Below, piece by piece: positions 12,132 through 23,537 of a DNA stretch of 64,000 nt. Position 1 is the first letter of the stretch. The number at the start of each line of letters is the position of its first letter. The notes under the pieces were generated by a model that did no database searches, was not told the DNA's origin, and saw only the letters and a list, made by a program, of their open reading frames with translations. The position numbers and the translations under genes are program-made. Source of the DNA: Datnioides undecimradiatus. Lineage: Eukaryota; Chordata; Actinopteri; Lobotiformes; Datnioididae. The stretch lies in contig WARS01000043.1 in the NCBI GenBank assembly GCA_008933995.1, positions 6,626,977 to 6,690,976 on the forward strand. The letters are read 5' to 3'.

Positions 12132-12667
12132 AGTCTGCAGAGAGGAGGAGGAGGATCGAGTCAGCACATCTGCTCCAGCTGTTTACCCTCACCACTTTCT
12201 TCTGTGGTGTAACTACCTCCGTCCAACTATTCTGGTCTTTTAAAACCACACTGTTTGTTAACCCTGTGCTCTTATTGTGAAAAACACAATGCTCTTATTT
12301 TGAAATGGTTTGTCAAACTATATTTTGTTGTGTAAGTGTAAAAAGCTAATTACACCAACAGATCATATTTAATTAACTTCTTAATCAAGTGTATCAGCAC
12401 TTTTCTTATAAATTTAACAGCGTCACATCTGAAAATGACTTCAGCATTTGTTGCTCTGACAACAAGTCCAAATCCACACAGGGGTAACGAGTCCCAGATT
12501 CATTAGTAACAACACAGCAGGAAGTGTACATGTTGTATTGATGTTTGACAACTGCTCAGGCTCCCTGAAGCATTTTAAAGCTCTGCAAACTCTCAGAGGA
12601 GGCTCGTCTATAAACAGCCACAACGGCGTCGTAAAAAACAAACTGTGCATCGAGTCCCTACATCATT

Positions 12668-12669
<2 letters not shown>

Positions 12670-12711
<42 letters not shown>
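12670..12711. repeat. (CA)n in canx intron 1
   Basis: About 21 CA units. Confidence 0.95.
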
Positions 12712-12713
<2 letters not shown>

Positions 12714-13661
12714 GGGCTGTTAACCTGTGTTGCCCTGGCACCCATCCATCGCCATGGTGATCAAGCAGCACCCACAAGACACGCAACCTCAGCTCTGTGA
12801 ACCTTAATGAGATTACACCCCACGGGATTACAGCAGCCCCCCACAACACAGACACACGATGTGTATATATAGACACACGATGACCATGATGGATTGTAAT
12901 ATGTTCACTGACAACACAAACTGTGCTGCGTTAACTCACAATATCAACAACTGCCACTCCTGTCGTCATTGAGTTGATAAAACTTAGACATGGTTTTAAT
13001 GACTAGTCGTTAAAAAAGCTCATTTATCTGAGTGGGAACAATGTGCAGCCACCACCTGTTCAATTGTTTTGTCAATTACTGATGTCACCAGACTGAAAAG
13101 ACAAAGTCTGGACCTGATCAGGGATCAATAAACCAAGTGAATGGACACCAGTGAAGCACACACTTCTCTTTTCCTGCATGGATGGGACGTGAACACATCT
13201 CAATAATTACTCATTAATTATGAGTAAACAGACCTATGAACCTATTAAAAGCTGTGCTGTGTAACAGGAAGTCTGATCCCAGGCCGCTGATTAGCATAGA
13301 GACAATAACCTGCAGGTGTTCAGCTCAGCACGTTAACCTGCTGCACATCTCAGCAGACTGCCAGGCTAATCTGATTACCCTGGAGCAGGATTAGCATGCC
13401 TGGCTAACAGCCTAATGATGACTGGAACCACCACCGGTGCTAACTGTTAGCTTAGCATCAAAGCTGCCTGGCTGGTGCCCACAAGGCGCTTGAGGGAATT
13501 AGCTGCAGAGCTTCAGAGGGAAAACTTCACACTCGAGACACGGTTCAGTTAGACAGCCGCTGCTGCACCAAACCCAACAGGTTTACGTTAAACCAATAAA
13601 ACTAACTCACTAATAGGCATTTTAGGCAAAACGGACATCATCATTTTATCCTAATTACTAC

Positions 13662-13663
<2 letters not shown>

Positions 13664-13697
<34 letters not shown>
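13664..13697. repeat. (AAT)n microsatellite
   Basis: Trinucleotide run in canx intron 1, followed by a short (GAT)n patch. Confidence 0.9.
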
Positions 13698-16600
13698 TAC
13701 GATGATGATGATGACAAAGTGATCTCTTTCGATTTTATGATGTTTTACTGACTCAGCTTAAACTGACAATCATCAAGTTTCTTTAATGGGACTCGTTTAG
13801 TGTCGTTTTGTTCACGTGCAAATAAAAATATAAATCTGTTGTCAGTCACCTGTCCTCTTGGTGCTGCCTGACGATAGAAATCAAAGATAATGTTTTCAGT
13901 GGCGGATGAATCCACATCTTGTGCTTCAGATAGTGTTTGGGGCAGCAGGTGTGTGTGTCTCAATGTGTTTTTAGTCATTTCTGGACATCAGTGGAGCTCT
14001 GTGGCTCTACAGCTTCTTTCTCCATCCTGCAGCAGCAATAAGCTTCTAGAAGGTCTCTGATTGGCCGATAGCAGACAGTCTTAATCAGTTCAGTGAAATG
14101 AGCTGAAGTTGCTGTTCTCCACCAGACTGACAGCAGCAGCAGAGGAGGAGCAGGAGGCCTTGAGGTGCAGTCAGTCAGTTAATCTGATATTAGAGTCAGT
14201 TTAGCCTGCAGGACATCTGCTGCTGCTCTGATTCACTGTCTGATAAGGAGGCAGTGCTCTCTGAGCAGCAACTGGACTGTGTCATAAAACCAGAATATAA
14301 GGTTGGTTGTGCATTACCAATTCATCTGTGGCCTATTGATTAACTGATCAATCTGTGAAATGGGATTAGTCTGGGGGCTGTCCATCAGTTTCCCGGAGTT
14401 CACTGTGATTTGTCGGACAAACAGACCAAAAGCAAAGATATTCAGCCTGCTTTGATAGAAAACAGCAGAAATACAGTTTTGTAATTGAGATTACAGTCTT
14501 AATCTACTTTAATCTGCGCTATTTGGTCTGATGTGAACTTCAATAATTTCCTAAATCAGATCCTAAATTTTAAAATTTGGGAAACAGAAAATATTAAAAT
14601 CAGTTTAAAACCATTGCCAGTTACCAATCAGGCAAAAAAAAGAATTCATCATTAATTAATTTAATGTTTTCTCATTGACTTTCTCAGCTAAAAAAAACAC
14701 CCACACACTCTAACGATAACTTCAGTTCTTCAGATCAGGACTCGACTGATGTTTATCCACAAAGTTTCTGTTTTTATTTCAGAAACTTTTGGTCATTTTG
14801 TTGAATTATGAAAACATTTCAGGGCGGATCTGCCGGCGCTGTGAAACGGGGAAATCAGCCTTTAATCAGGCTGCATCAGTTAACTGAGCAGCAAACAGGA
14901 CGGGCAGGTTACTGTTTAAATGGAAACAAACAGCGAGCAGCCCTGCTCCTTTACAAAGTGACTGTTTCAGCGCCTCTATCTTTCACATTAAAACAAATGA
15001 GCTTTAACACAAATGAGTAAACTATCAGCTGGAGAAGCTGTTGCCCTGTTAAATATTCAAATTCAGACCCATAAAATCAGAAAACCACTATTGGTACAGG
15101 TATTTAGTAATATCTGGGAGTTATTACAAATTAAAATATAAAATAAATCATTTGACTGGTGACTGTTTTCAGCATTTTTAATCAAGTTAAATGAGATTAT
15201 AAATAGTCAAACCTGCAGATCCTTCAACCTAATCTCAGCAGCAGTGATGCCACTCAATCTATGGATTTACTTTAATGTCAATATGTTGTCTTATTGTGCA
15301 GCAACAGTAACTGAGTTTAAAGATCTGAGTCTAAAATAAAAACATTTTGTCAAATTCTATTTTAAAATGAAACCTTATATAAATATGACTCGTGCTGATA
15401 TCTAGTGTTAAAATCTTCTGTCTGTCACTCATCTGGTCAATCCCAGAAACTCCTGCACACATTTAACTAATGGACAGTAACTGCAGAGCTGGTTTCTATC
15501 TGAGTGACTCCGGATCAGCGGGTGGCAGTCCAACAACCCGCCCTGAATCCTGACAGAAACCTGGCAGGTTGAACCAGTCAGACTACTTCACCTGAGAGAC
15601 CAGATCCCAACATGTGGTCATGAATCAAACACATGTGGAATCATTAAAACCCACTTTCACTTTCACACACAAACCTGCTTCTGACTTTGTTAAAGGTCCA
15701 AGATTTAAGGAACGTATGCTGCTGCAACTTATTGGGGAATGGTGGAAAAACAAATAAACACTCATTAGGACTCAGTGATCCATTAAACAAAACAAAATGA
15801 ATAAATAACAACACAACTGCCTCCAGCTCAAATGAGGAGAGATTGAACCCAGATGGAGCCTGGTGCAGCTGCCAGTACCTCAGACTGTTCTGATGTTCTG
15901 CGTGAAGACTGAGCAATGACGTGAAACTGAACTGGACATTAAACATCATTTCAACAATTATATTCGAGAAAACAAATGTTTATCCATCAGTTTTCAAAAG
16001 GACATTTACACTGAACTAAATTAGCTGCTGGAGAAGTTTAGTATTTTACACATTAACTACTAATAACTAATTAAATACCACAAATTGACAAACCAAATGA
16101 AATCCCCTTAAATGTGTGTATTAAATACTGTAACATTTCACTGACAGTGTACGGTTTATACTGTTAAAGCAAACATTGAGAAAATTGTGAAATCTGAAAA
16201 ATAAAAAAAAGCAGATTTTAAAAAGGCTGCGACAGGAAACATGTTGTGCATCATTTTAACCCTGTTATAATAAGTCAGCTGGCTTTTACCAAAAAGAAAT
16301 ATCTCCTCACGTTGCAGTTTCACCAGGTTAAGGACTTACTGCTTCTCACATTTTAACATTACTTTAATTGAACATATTTTTCTTTTCTCTTTCTAGAAAG
16401 ACATGAAGACAGAGGTGAATGATTAATCATGATAGATAATTGACAAGCTGCAGATTATCACTAGTTGTAGCTTTGTACCTTCAGAGCCTCACACGTTTGG
16501 TGTTTGGTGGAAAGTTTAAGGTCTGTCGTACAATTCTAATCCAAGTTCTCAGCGTTCGGACAATATTTGGTTTCATGGGTTTGTAATGATGGAGCCTGTT

Positions 16601-16795
16601 GTAGCTGCTGAGGCGGATGAAGTCGAGAAGCTAACTGACCTCTGGCTCACTCATTCATTAGTTTATAACAACATTTCATTTACTCCACTTTGCTTTCACA
16701 TTCCCACAGCAGGTTTTATTCTTTATCGGTAACCATTAACCCCTCCCGAGTGTCTCCAGAGGAACAAACTCTCTCCGTCACTAAAGACAGCTAGC

Positions 16796-16821
16796 TTAGC
16801 TTAGCTTAGCTTAGCTTAGCT
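16796..16821. repeat. (TTAGC)n tandem repeat
   Basis: Five exact TTAGC units. This pentamer is also scattered at high density elsewhere in the window. Confidence 0.9.
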
Positions 16822-17227
16822 GCGATGATGCTTACGAAACAACTGTCAGTGCAGGAACCGAGCCAAGAAAACTTCATCTGACTTAAAATAGACACAAGGA
16901 GAGTTTATTAGCCTGAATATGGAGTTGTTTCAGTGGAATAAATCTCTAAATATATAATTAATGAGAAAATTAAATATTAGTAAAGGCCAGCGCAGCACGC
17001 TAACGGGCTACTTGGATTCACCTGTAGATAATTAGCCTCAGTTAGCCGCTCAGCGTAATGCTAACAGCATGCTGCAGAAACGGGGCTTCATTTTTAGCGG
17101 CTGAAAACTGAGCTTGTCTGTATATTTAGTGTTCAGACATTTTGACTAGCCCAACATTTCTGAGAAAAAGACGCGCTCTTGTTGTCTTCTTCTGTAAAAA
17201 GTGACATTTATCGGTCTCTTTACTCAC

Positions 17228-17275
17228 CTCCGGCTTGCTGCTGTGACCGCCTGGGAGCTACTGAGGAGGGTCACG
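17228..17275 (-). other. canx: Probable non-coding exon 1 of canx
   Basis: A strong donor (GGAG then GTGAGTA, minus strand) at 17221-17231 ends a GC-richer segment. It sits just downstream of a CCAAT-dense, ERSE-containing region and is in the right place to splice to the acceptor at 12135. The upstream (5') limit is a guess. Confidence 0.55.
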
Positions 17276-17475
17276 TGGGATATTGGACGGCAGAAACCGC
17301 CTTACCCTGTCGTTGATTGGTTACAGAGAGCGAAAGTTTGACGTTTCCTGTGAATTGTCAAGAGCGGATTGGTTAAAAGACAATCTCAATCGGATGGGAT
17401 TGTGCCCGCCCCCTGGAGCTGAACCTCGTGGACAGCTATGATTGGTCCAGCTGTCAGAGGAAGTGAGCGTGATTG
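17274..17475 (-). promoter_or_regulatory. canx: canx promoter with ER-stress element and CCAAT cluster
   Basis: On the minus (gene) strand, 17427-17445 reads CCAAT, nine bases, CCACG. This is the exact ER-stress response element bound by NF-Y and ATF6. A second pair at 17274-17286 has CCAAT and CCACG separated by only three bases. Further CCAAT boxes lie near 17315, 17368 and 17473, all in gene orientation. Clustered NF-Y sites plus ERSE are typical of ER-chaperone promoters, so induction by unfolded protein is expected. Confidence 0.8.
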
Positions 17476-19069
17476 GGTGAATAGGCTGTTGAAAAAAGTC
17501 GCTCGCTGAGATTGAAACAGATTTTATTTTAACACAACAGAGAGATTACAGTACTGTAAACATAACATACTGCTTTACACAGTTATTACAGAGTTATAAA
17601 ACGATGCCCACACTATCATCTTTTGCTGTTAGTTAGACTGACTTTCAAATGCAATGAGCAAGAAAAGCATCAATTAGCCCTAGAGTACTGAAGACGTGCA
17701 CAGAATACAGATTTTAAGTATTCGCTCTACATGTATATATTTATATTTTGGGAGTGTTTTATTTTTCACCACTACATATCAAAGGAAACATATAATTATA
17801 ATTTCTATTTATGAACATGTGTTACAGCTTTCTTTACTGTTCCTGGTCAAAAAAGGATGAATATGATTCATTGTTATAGTCACATAATTGTAAATGGAGG
17901 AGAGGGACTCCAGTTTAGAAAAGTCCTGAAATATGTCTAAGAAAACTTTATTAGGAGATGAAAATGAAATGAAAACATATCATTGAATGTGTTATTTGAC
18001 TTTTTAAAAAGCAAATACCAATCTTTAGTTGTTTTCATGTGTTTAAGTAAGATTTTCAACTACGTCTGACTGCAAACACTACTTTTACTCTAAATACTCA
18101 GACTGCCTTTGTTTCAGTAGATTTGTTGTGACAGAGACAGAAACCTCCTGAACGCAGCAGCATCAATAACATTAATGAATATTTATGTTTCCTGTAATAA
18201 AAGACTTCCTCTTCAGTAAACAGTCCCGCTCTTTGTCTCAGTTGTTTGCCTGACTCTCCACCCACACATTCAAAGCTCGTTAATTAATGTTTCTGTCTCG
18301 TTAGTTTAATAAACAGAACTGTTAAACTCTGAACTGTGTTTTTTCTGTTCCTCATCATGTGACGACAGCTCAGTTATTGGATCACCCTGCTCATACTGCG
18401 TATAGCTGACAGTACTGCAGTACTTTTACTACTGATACTTTCACTATAAGAGTAGTAATTAGAAGCACTAACGATTTCATTGCGTGTTCTCCTGTAGATG
18501 TGCTGGAATAGAGCGTTGAATACAGGATGTTTACCGGAATGTTGTTGTATTGCCGATTCCTCTGCTGATGTGTCTGATCTGATCAATACCTCTCAGAGGG
18601 AAAGTTAATCAGTGTATTTTTTCTGAAAAGTTGAACTTGTCCTTTAATTCTGCCAAGGCTTGTTGGTGCAGCTCTGCGAGAATCATGTGATTTTCATCAT
18701 GTGACCTTCAGGTCGTCAGACTAAACAGGCTGCTTTTATTCCTTTAATGGACTGAGGATGAACATTAAAGCAGCTTTTCATCAAATTTCACATTTTTCAA
18801 TCACGGTGTGTTGCTCTGCTAATGTCTGCTGAAGACTTTTATTGTGAAAATCACATTTTTCAGCATGAAATTAAAATAAATCCAAACCTCACAGCATTAA
18901 TCCATCTTTTCCCAGTGGAGCCCTGTTGGTGTTTCATCATTTTCCTGATGACATTTCCAGAAATCCGCCCCCTCTCACTCTGAAAGTCTTATAATTATCA
19001 AGCACACTGGGGTAAGATCCTTCAAAACAAAACCTTGTTCACAAAACAGGAGTCATTTAAATGTCGATC
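17476..19069. other. Intergenic, canx promoter to mgat4b 3' end
   Basis: AT-rich. No coding segment or repeat array stands out. Confidence 0.5.
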
Positions 19070-19075
19070 TTTATT
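19070..19075 (-). terminator. mgat4b: Candidate mgat4b polyadenylation signal
   Basis: AATAAA on the minus strand, about 2.2 kb after the mgat4b stop. If used, the 3' UTR includes both large arrays at 19.7-21.1 kb. Confidence 0.45.
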
Positions 19076-19686
19076 ACAATTCACAGATTGGATAGAAGTT
19101 TAAGATCATTTAAATAGAGTTTATCTAAAGGATACAAAAGACAAACAGATTATAGTAATGCATTCCAGTGCATCTTCCAAAGAAAGGAAAGAGAAGTCGG
19201 GATGTTTCCTGAAGCCTCACATTTAAGAAACTGAGAAATTAAAATGAAGTTTGGTTTGTTTCCAGCTGAACTGTTGCATCAAGTCCACGTGACAAAGTGA
19301 GTCCAGGAGGTGTCGGGGGAAATGTTTGGATAAATCGTTCCTTTAAATTTGAATCATGTTTCTCCTAAATGACTTAGTTTGTTCCCTTAAAATCAGTGTT
19401 AGTGAAAGAAAAAATCAGCTTGGTTTGAAGGCGATTAAAGAACCAAACGTGAATGGTTTTGTTGTTGTTTTCCTGCTTCTTCATCTTCCTGGAACAACAA
19501 TAAACTCTGTAAAAAGGCAAAAACTCGTAAATTAAAGGAACAACTTATCAAAAATGTAGCCTGACACGTGATGACGTCTTTACTGACAGAATGAATTAAA
19601 ACGATCTGATGAATTTTATGATTTAATCGGTTTGTCGTCAGTTAACGAGTTACTGAGACTGAAAACAAAGAAAAACAGGGACAGAT

Positions 19687-20190
19687 GACAAACTACAGTA
19701 CAGTGAAGTACAACAGAGTACAGCAGTGGAAAACAGAGTATGGTGTAGTACATAACAGTACTGTCTAGTATTGTAAAGTACATCCGACTACTGCGCAGTA
19801 TGTTGGTGGACTTTAAAGTACATCAGAGTACTGGAAAGTATGTTGGAGTACTGTGGTGTACATCAAAGTACTGTCGACCACTGCAGAATACAAATGAGTG
19901 ATGTGATATACATCAGAGTACAACAGAGTACTGCAAAGTACATCTGAGTACGATAAAGTACACCAAAGTACTGAAGAGTACAGCAGAGAACATCAGAGTA
20001 CTTTAGAGTACTATGAACTACATTAGAGTATATCAGAGTACCTAAGAGTACGGTGAAGTACTTAAAAGTATATCAAAGGACTTCAGAGTAGATTAGAGTA
20101 CTTTAGAGAACTGTGAACTACATTAGAGTATATCAGAGTACTTTAAAGTACTGTTTGGTACTGTGAAGTACTTCTGAGTACTGCAGAGCA
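19687..20190. repeat. Degenerate 10-bp tandem array (CNNCAGAGTA)n
   Basis: About 50 consecutive units of exactly 10 bases. Most end in AGTA, and the phase holds with no insertion or deletion although units differ by several substitutions. A larger repeat is visible: 20001-20040 and 20101-20140 are near-identical, exactly 100 bases apart. Lies in the presumed mgat4b 3' UTR. Confidence 0.95.
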
Positions 20191-20647
20191 GAGAAGGCCT
20201 CAGGTAACATGAACAGCTTCGTTAGTAAAGTAAAGCATCGGCCGTCATCGTCAGTAGTTTCAAGCCACGAAGATGTGAGAAGGTCCGAGGCCGCAGCAAA
20301 GGATTGTGGGTATCCGTTGTGGCTACATGTTTCAGTCTGGGGCTCGTGCTCTGCTCTTGGTCTTCGTTAAGGCAGGTCGCTCAGCGATGGAGGAAGGAGG
20401 TCTGAACCCCGAGCGGCGAGGACAGACACGTTGACATGTTCGTATGACACCGAGCACATAAGTGTTGACCGCGGCGGCTTCCTGTTGGTAGAAAGCTCCG
20501 GACACAGAAAGACGCTGAGTCTTTGATAAGGAAGCAGCAGTTTCTTCATCAGAGGAGGAGATGTGGCGCCCTCGCCACCGCCACCCATTCCCAGTGTTTC
20601 AGCACTTACTCACTGTATGTACATGGAAACACAGACTGAGCCGGACC

Positions 20648-21125
20648 TGTCTGTCTGTCCGTCTCTCTCTCTGTCCATCTCTCTGTCTGTCTGTCTGTTT
20701 CAGTCTGTCTGTCTGTCCGTCCGTCTCTCTCTCTGTCCGTCCGCCTGTCTGTTTGTGTTTCAGTCTGTCCACCTATCTGTCTGTCTGTCCGTCTCTCTGT
20801 CTGTCTCTCTGTCTGTCTGTCCATCTGTCCACCTGTCTGTGTTTCAGTCTGTCCACCCGTCCGTCTGTCTGTCCACCTATCTGTCTGTCTGTCCGTCTCT
20901 CTCTCTGTCTGTCCACCTGTCTGTCTGTCTGTGTTTCAGTCTGTCCACCTGTCCGTCTGTCTGTCTGTCTGTCTCTCTGTCCGTCTGTCCGTCTCTCTGT
21001 CTGTCTCTCTCTCTCTGTCTGTCCACCTGTCTGTCTGTCCGTCTCTCTGTCTGTCTCTCTCTCTCTGTCTGTCCGTCTCTCTCTCTGTCTGTCTGTCCGT
21101 CTCTCTCTCTGTCTGTGTTTCAGTC
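20648..21125. repeat. (CTGT/CCGT/CTCT)n pyrimidine-rich array
   Basis: About 480 bases of CTGT, CCGT and CTCT tetramers, with a longer internal unit containing GTGTTTCAGTCTGTCCACC. The plus-strand open frames across it are a by-product of the missing stop triplets. It ends about 120 bases from the mgat4b stop codon. Confidence 0.95.
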
Positions 21126-21246
21126 TGATCAGCGCTGCAGTGACGAGGTCTGGCCAGACAGTGGTGCCGTGGCTCTGAGGTGTGGATCTGAGCAGGCGGG
21201 CTCCGGTCGACTCAGCTGAACGCTTGGGGTGCTGGGGGGCGGGGTT

Positions 21247-23476
21247 TCAGTCTGCCTTCTTTATGAAGATCTGAGGGGGGGACCATAGAGACCACAGAGA
21301 CCAGTAAGAACCAGTGAACAGTCAGCACAGACCGGCAGGAGCACAGGAACCTGTCAGACTAACTCTGGGTTTAACTGACCCACAAAGGTCAGAGGTCACA
21401 GTCTCCGGCTGTAGTGACACTAACCCTTCAACAACAAACACATTAAAACAAATAATTCTGGTTCTGACTGATGAGAAATGAGACTTTCAAGAACCAGCTT
21501 CAAGGACCCCTGAAGTCACATCAGAGTCCCCTGAAACATCACAACTGCAATCATCTCCAGGACTCCAGGTCTGCTTTCAAGTTCTAGCAGGAACTGGGGA
21601 AAGCCTCTCAAGAATGCCTGGAATTCCTTGAGACATAAGTGTAACCCCTTCAAAGACATTTTAACCTCTGGACTTTGAAGGTATTTTTCAAGGATGTGGG
21701 GAGGACAGCCTAAATCCCGGAGGCTCTCCCAGAACAATATCCCTACCAAGCACTAGGACCTGGACTTGGAGATCCTCTGAATCCCTTCAAAGAAACCTGG
21801 AAACCTGTCAAGGACCTCCATTATAAAAAAGTTCTTGATGTCCTCTGAATATATCTCTGGGATGTCCTAAGTTCTCTAGGCTCCTCTTCAGGGACCAAAA
21901 CCTCTCTGAAACACCCTTTTGATCACATCAAGAAACCTGGAACGTCCTTGAAAACACATATAAGCATTTCAAGGATCGCTGGCACCACATTAAACAAAAC
22001 AATGGCCTTAGATCCAGGCTGACCCCTGCAGCTGCACTCAGATCCTTGGAACCCCCAAAGACCTGTTCAAGAACTCATCTGATCATCTGAGGACTTCAAC
22101 CAGTCAAAGGACTTCCTTTAAAACCCTGAGAACTTCTTCAAGACCTCCATCTGTATCACCTCTGCAGGTACCCAAGAGCTAAAATAAAGAACCTGGAAAC
22201 TGCTCAGGTCCCCCAAAACCTCCTCAAAGACGTCGTCCTTTAAAGTACAGGAAGTGACTTTGGCTCCATGTCTCATTAAACTGAACAAACCCTGCTGGTG
22301 AAACTGGTCTGGATCTGGTCCCAGTCTGCAGGTCTCACCTCGCTGAGAATCACCCAGACTGGCGAGTCCGTCATCACGGACAGACGCATGGCCTCCAGGG
22401 GCCCAAAGGTGGGGTCCACCTCCCCCTCTGCGATCCCGTTGTGGAACGTTCCTGCGAGAGACGAAGACCAATCAGATCAATAAACCCTACAATCTATCAG
22501 AGTTGGTTTGTCTATTTCCCAGAATGCTTTGGGACCAAGCCATAATAAACATGACCGTGCACACAGTGTAACTAGGTAACATGTAGCTAAGTACTAATTT
22601 CAGGTACTCAATTCTTTTCTCAAAACTTTTCTTTTCAAGCTACTTTCTACTTTTACTCCATTACATTTATCTGCTTTAGTTACTTTTATCTAAAAACACA
22701 TGAATCGTTTATAAAATCAGAAGTTTTGTATAAATGAAACTGAAATAGTTTCTGTGTCTGCAGCTGAAACCAAGACTCGGTTAATTAATTAGTTGTCAGG
22801 CAGAAAATGACTCGTTAGCTGCAGCTCAGCTTCAAATGAATTCAAAATCCTCCTGACGTTAACAAATGAGAATGAAATATGATGTGATGACAGTCACAGG
22901 CCACATTTTAAGACTTTTTCCTGAAATGAACATTTCCAATATGTAACTTTTACTTGTAATGGAGTAGGTTTACCTGGATACTTCCTGTTTCACTGAATAT
23001 GAGACGTTAGTTATTTACCACAGCAGGAACATCAACACTGAGGCTGACTGTCCATTAATGACATTTCTCCAAAAATCCCTAAAAAGTCCTTAATTTCATT
23101 GGTTGGATGATCCTTTAATCTGGAAACAGGGAGCGCGAGTGTTGCAGTTTTTTTTGGTTTATTATTTATTTATTCATTTGCTGATGGAGGTGAGTAATTA
23201 AGGGTTTTCTTAGTGCTTTCTGTGCAGATTTACAGGGTTATTAATGGTTACAGAGACCCATTAGACTTATCTAAAGTCCATTAAGTGACCGTTAAGTGGT
23301 TGTGCAATGGTTGTTGTCGTCCTCTCCAGGCTGATTTCAGTGAAAGTGGGTTTGGGTGCGACGGCACCTCAACAGAGCAATAATCCCTCAGAGGATGTAT
23401 TTACCGGGATTATTGTGTTGCCAGCGATGCTTCCAGGTACGAGTGTGACCGTAATCCCAAGAAAGAGCAGCGTCTG

Positions 23477-23537
<61 letters not shown>

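Larger units (their letters stand above)
12135..17227 (-). other. canx: canx intron 1 (5' UTR intron)
   Basis: Runs from the donor at 17223-17227 to the acceptor before the ATG exon. No coding sequence is recognised. It holds microsatellites, a GCTAA-rich patch at 13330-13460 and a (TTAGC)n run at 16796-16821. Confidence 0.6.

Noticed and set aside
19687-20190. A CRISPR array
   Set aside because: Units are 10 bases with no unique spacers, and the genome is a vertebrate's.
20561-21219. Overlapping plus-strand open frames of over 200 codons, rich in Cys, Ser and Leu
   Set aside because: They are created by the CTGT/CCGT array, which has no stop triplets in several frames. No domain and no splice structure.
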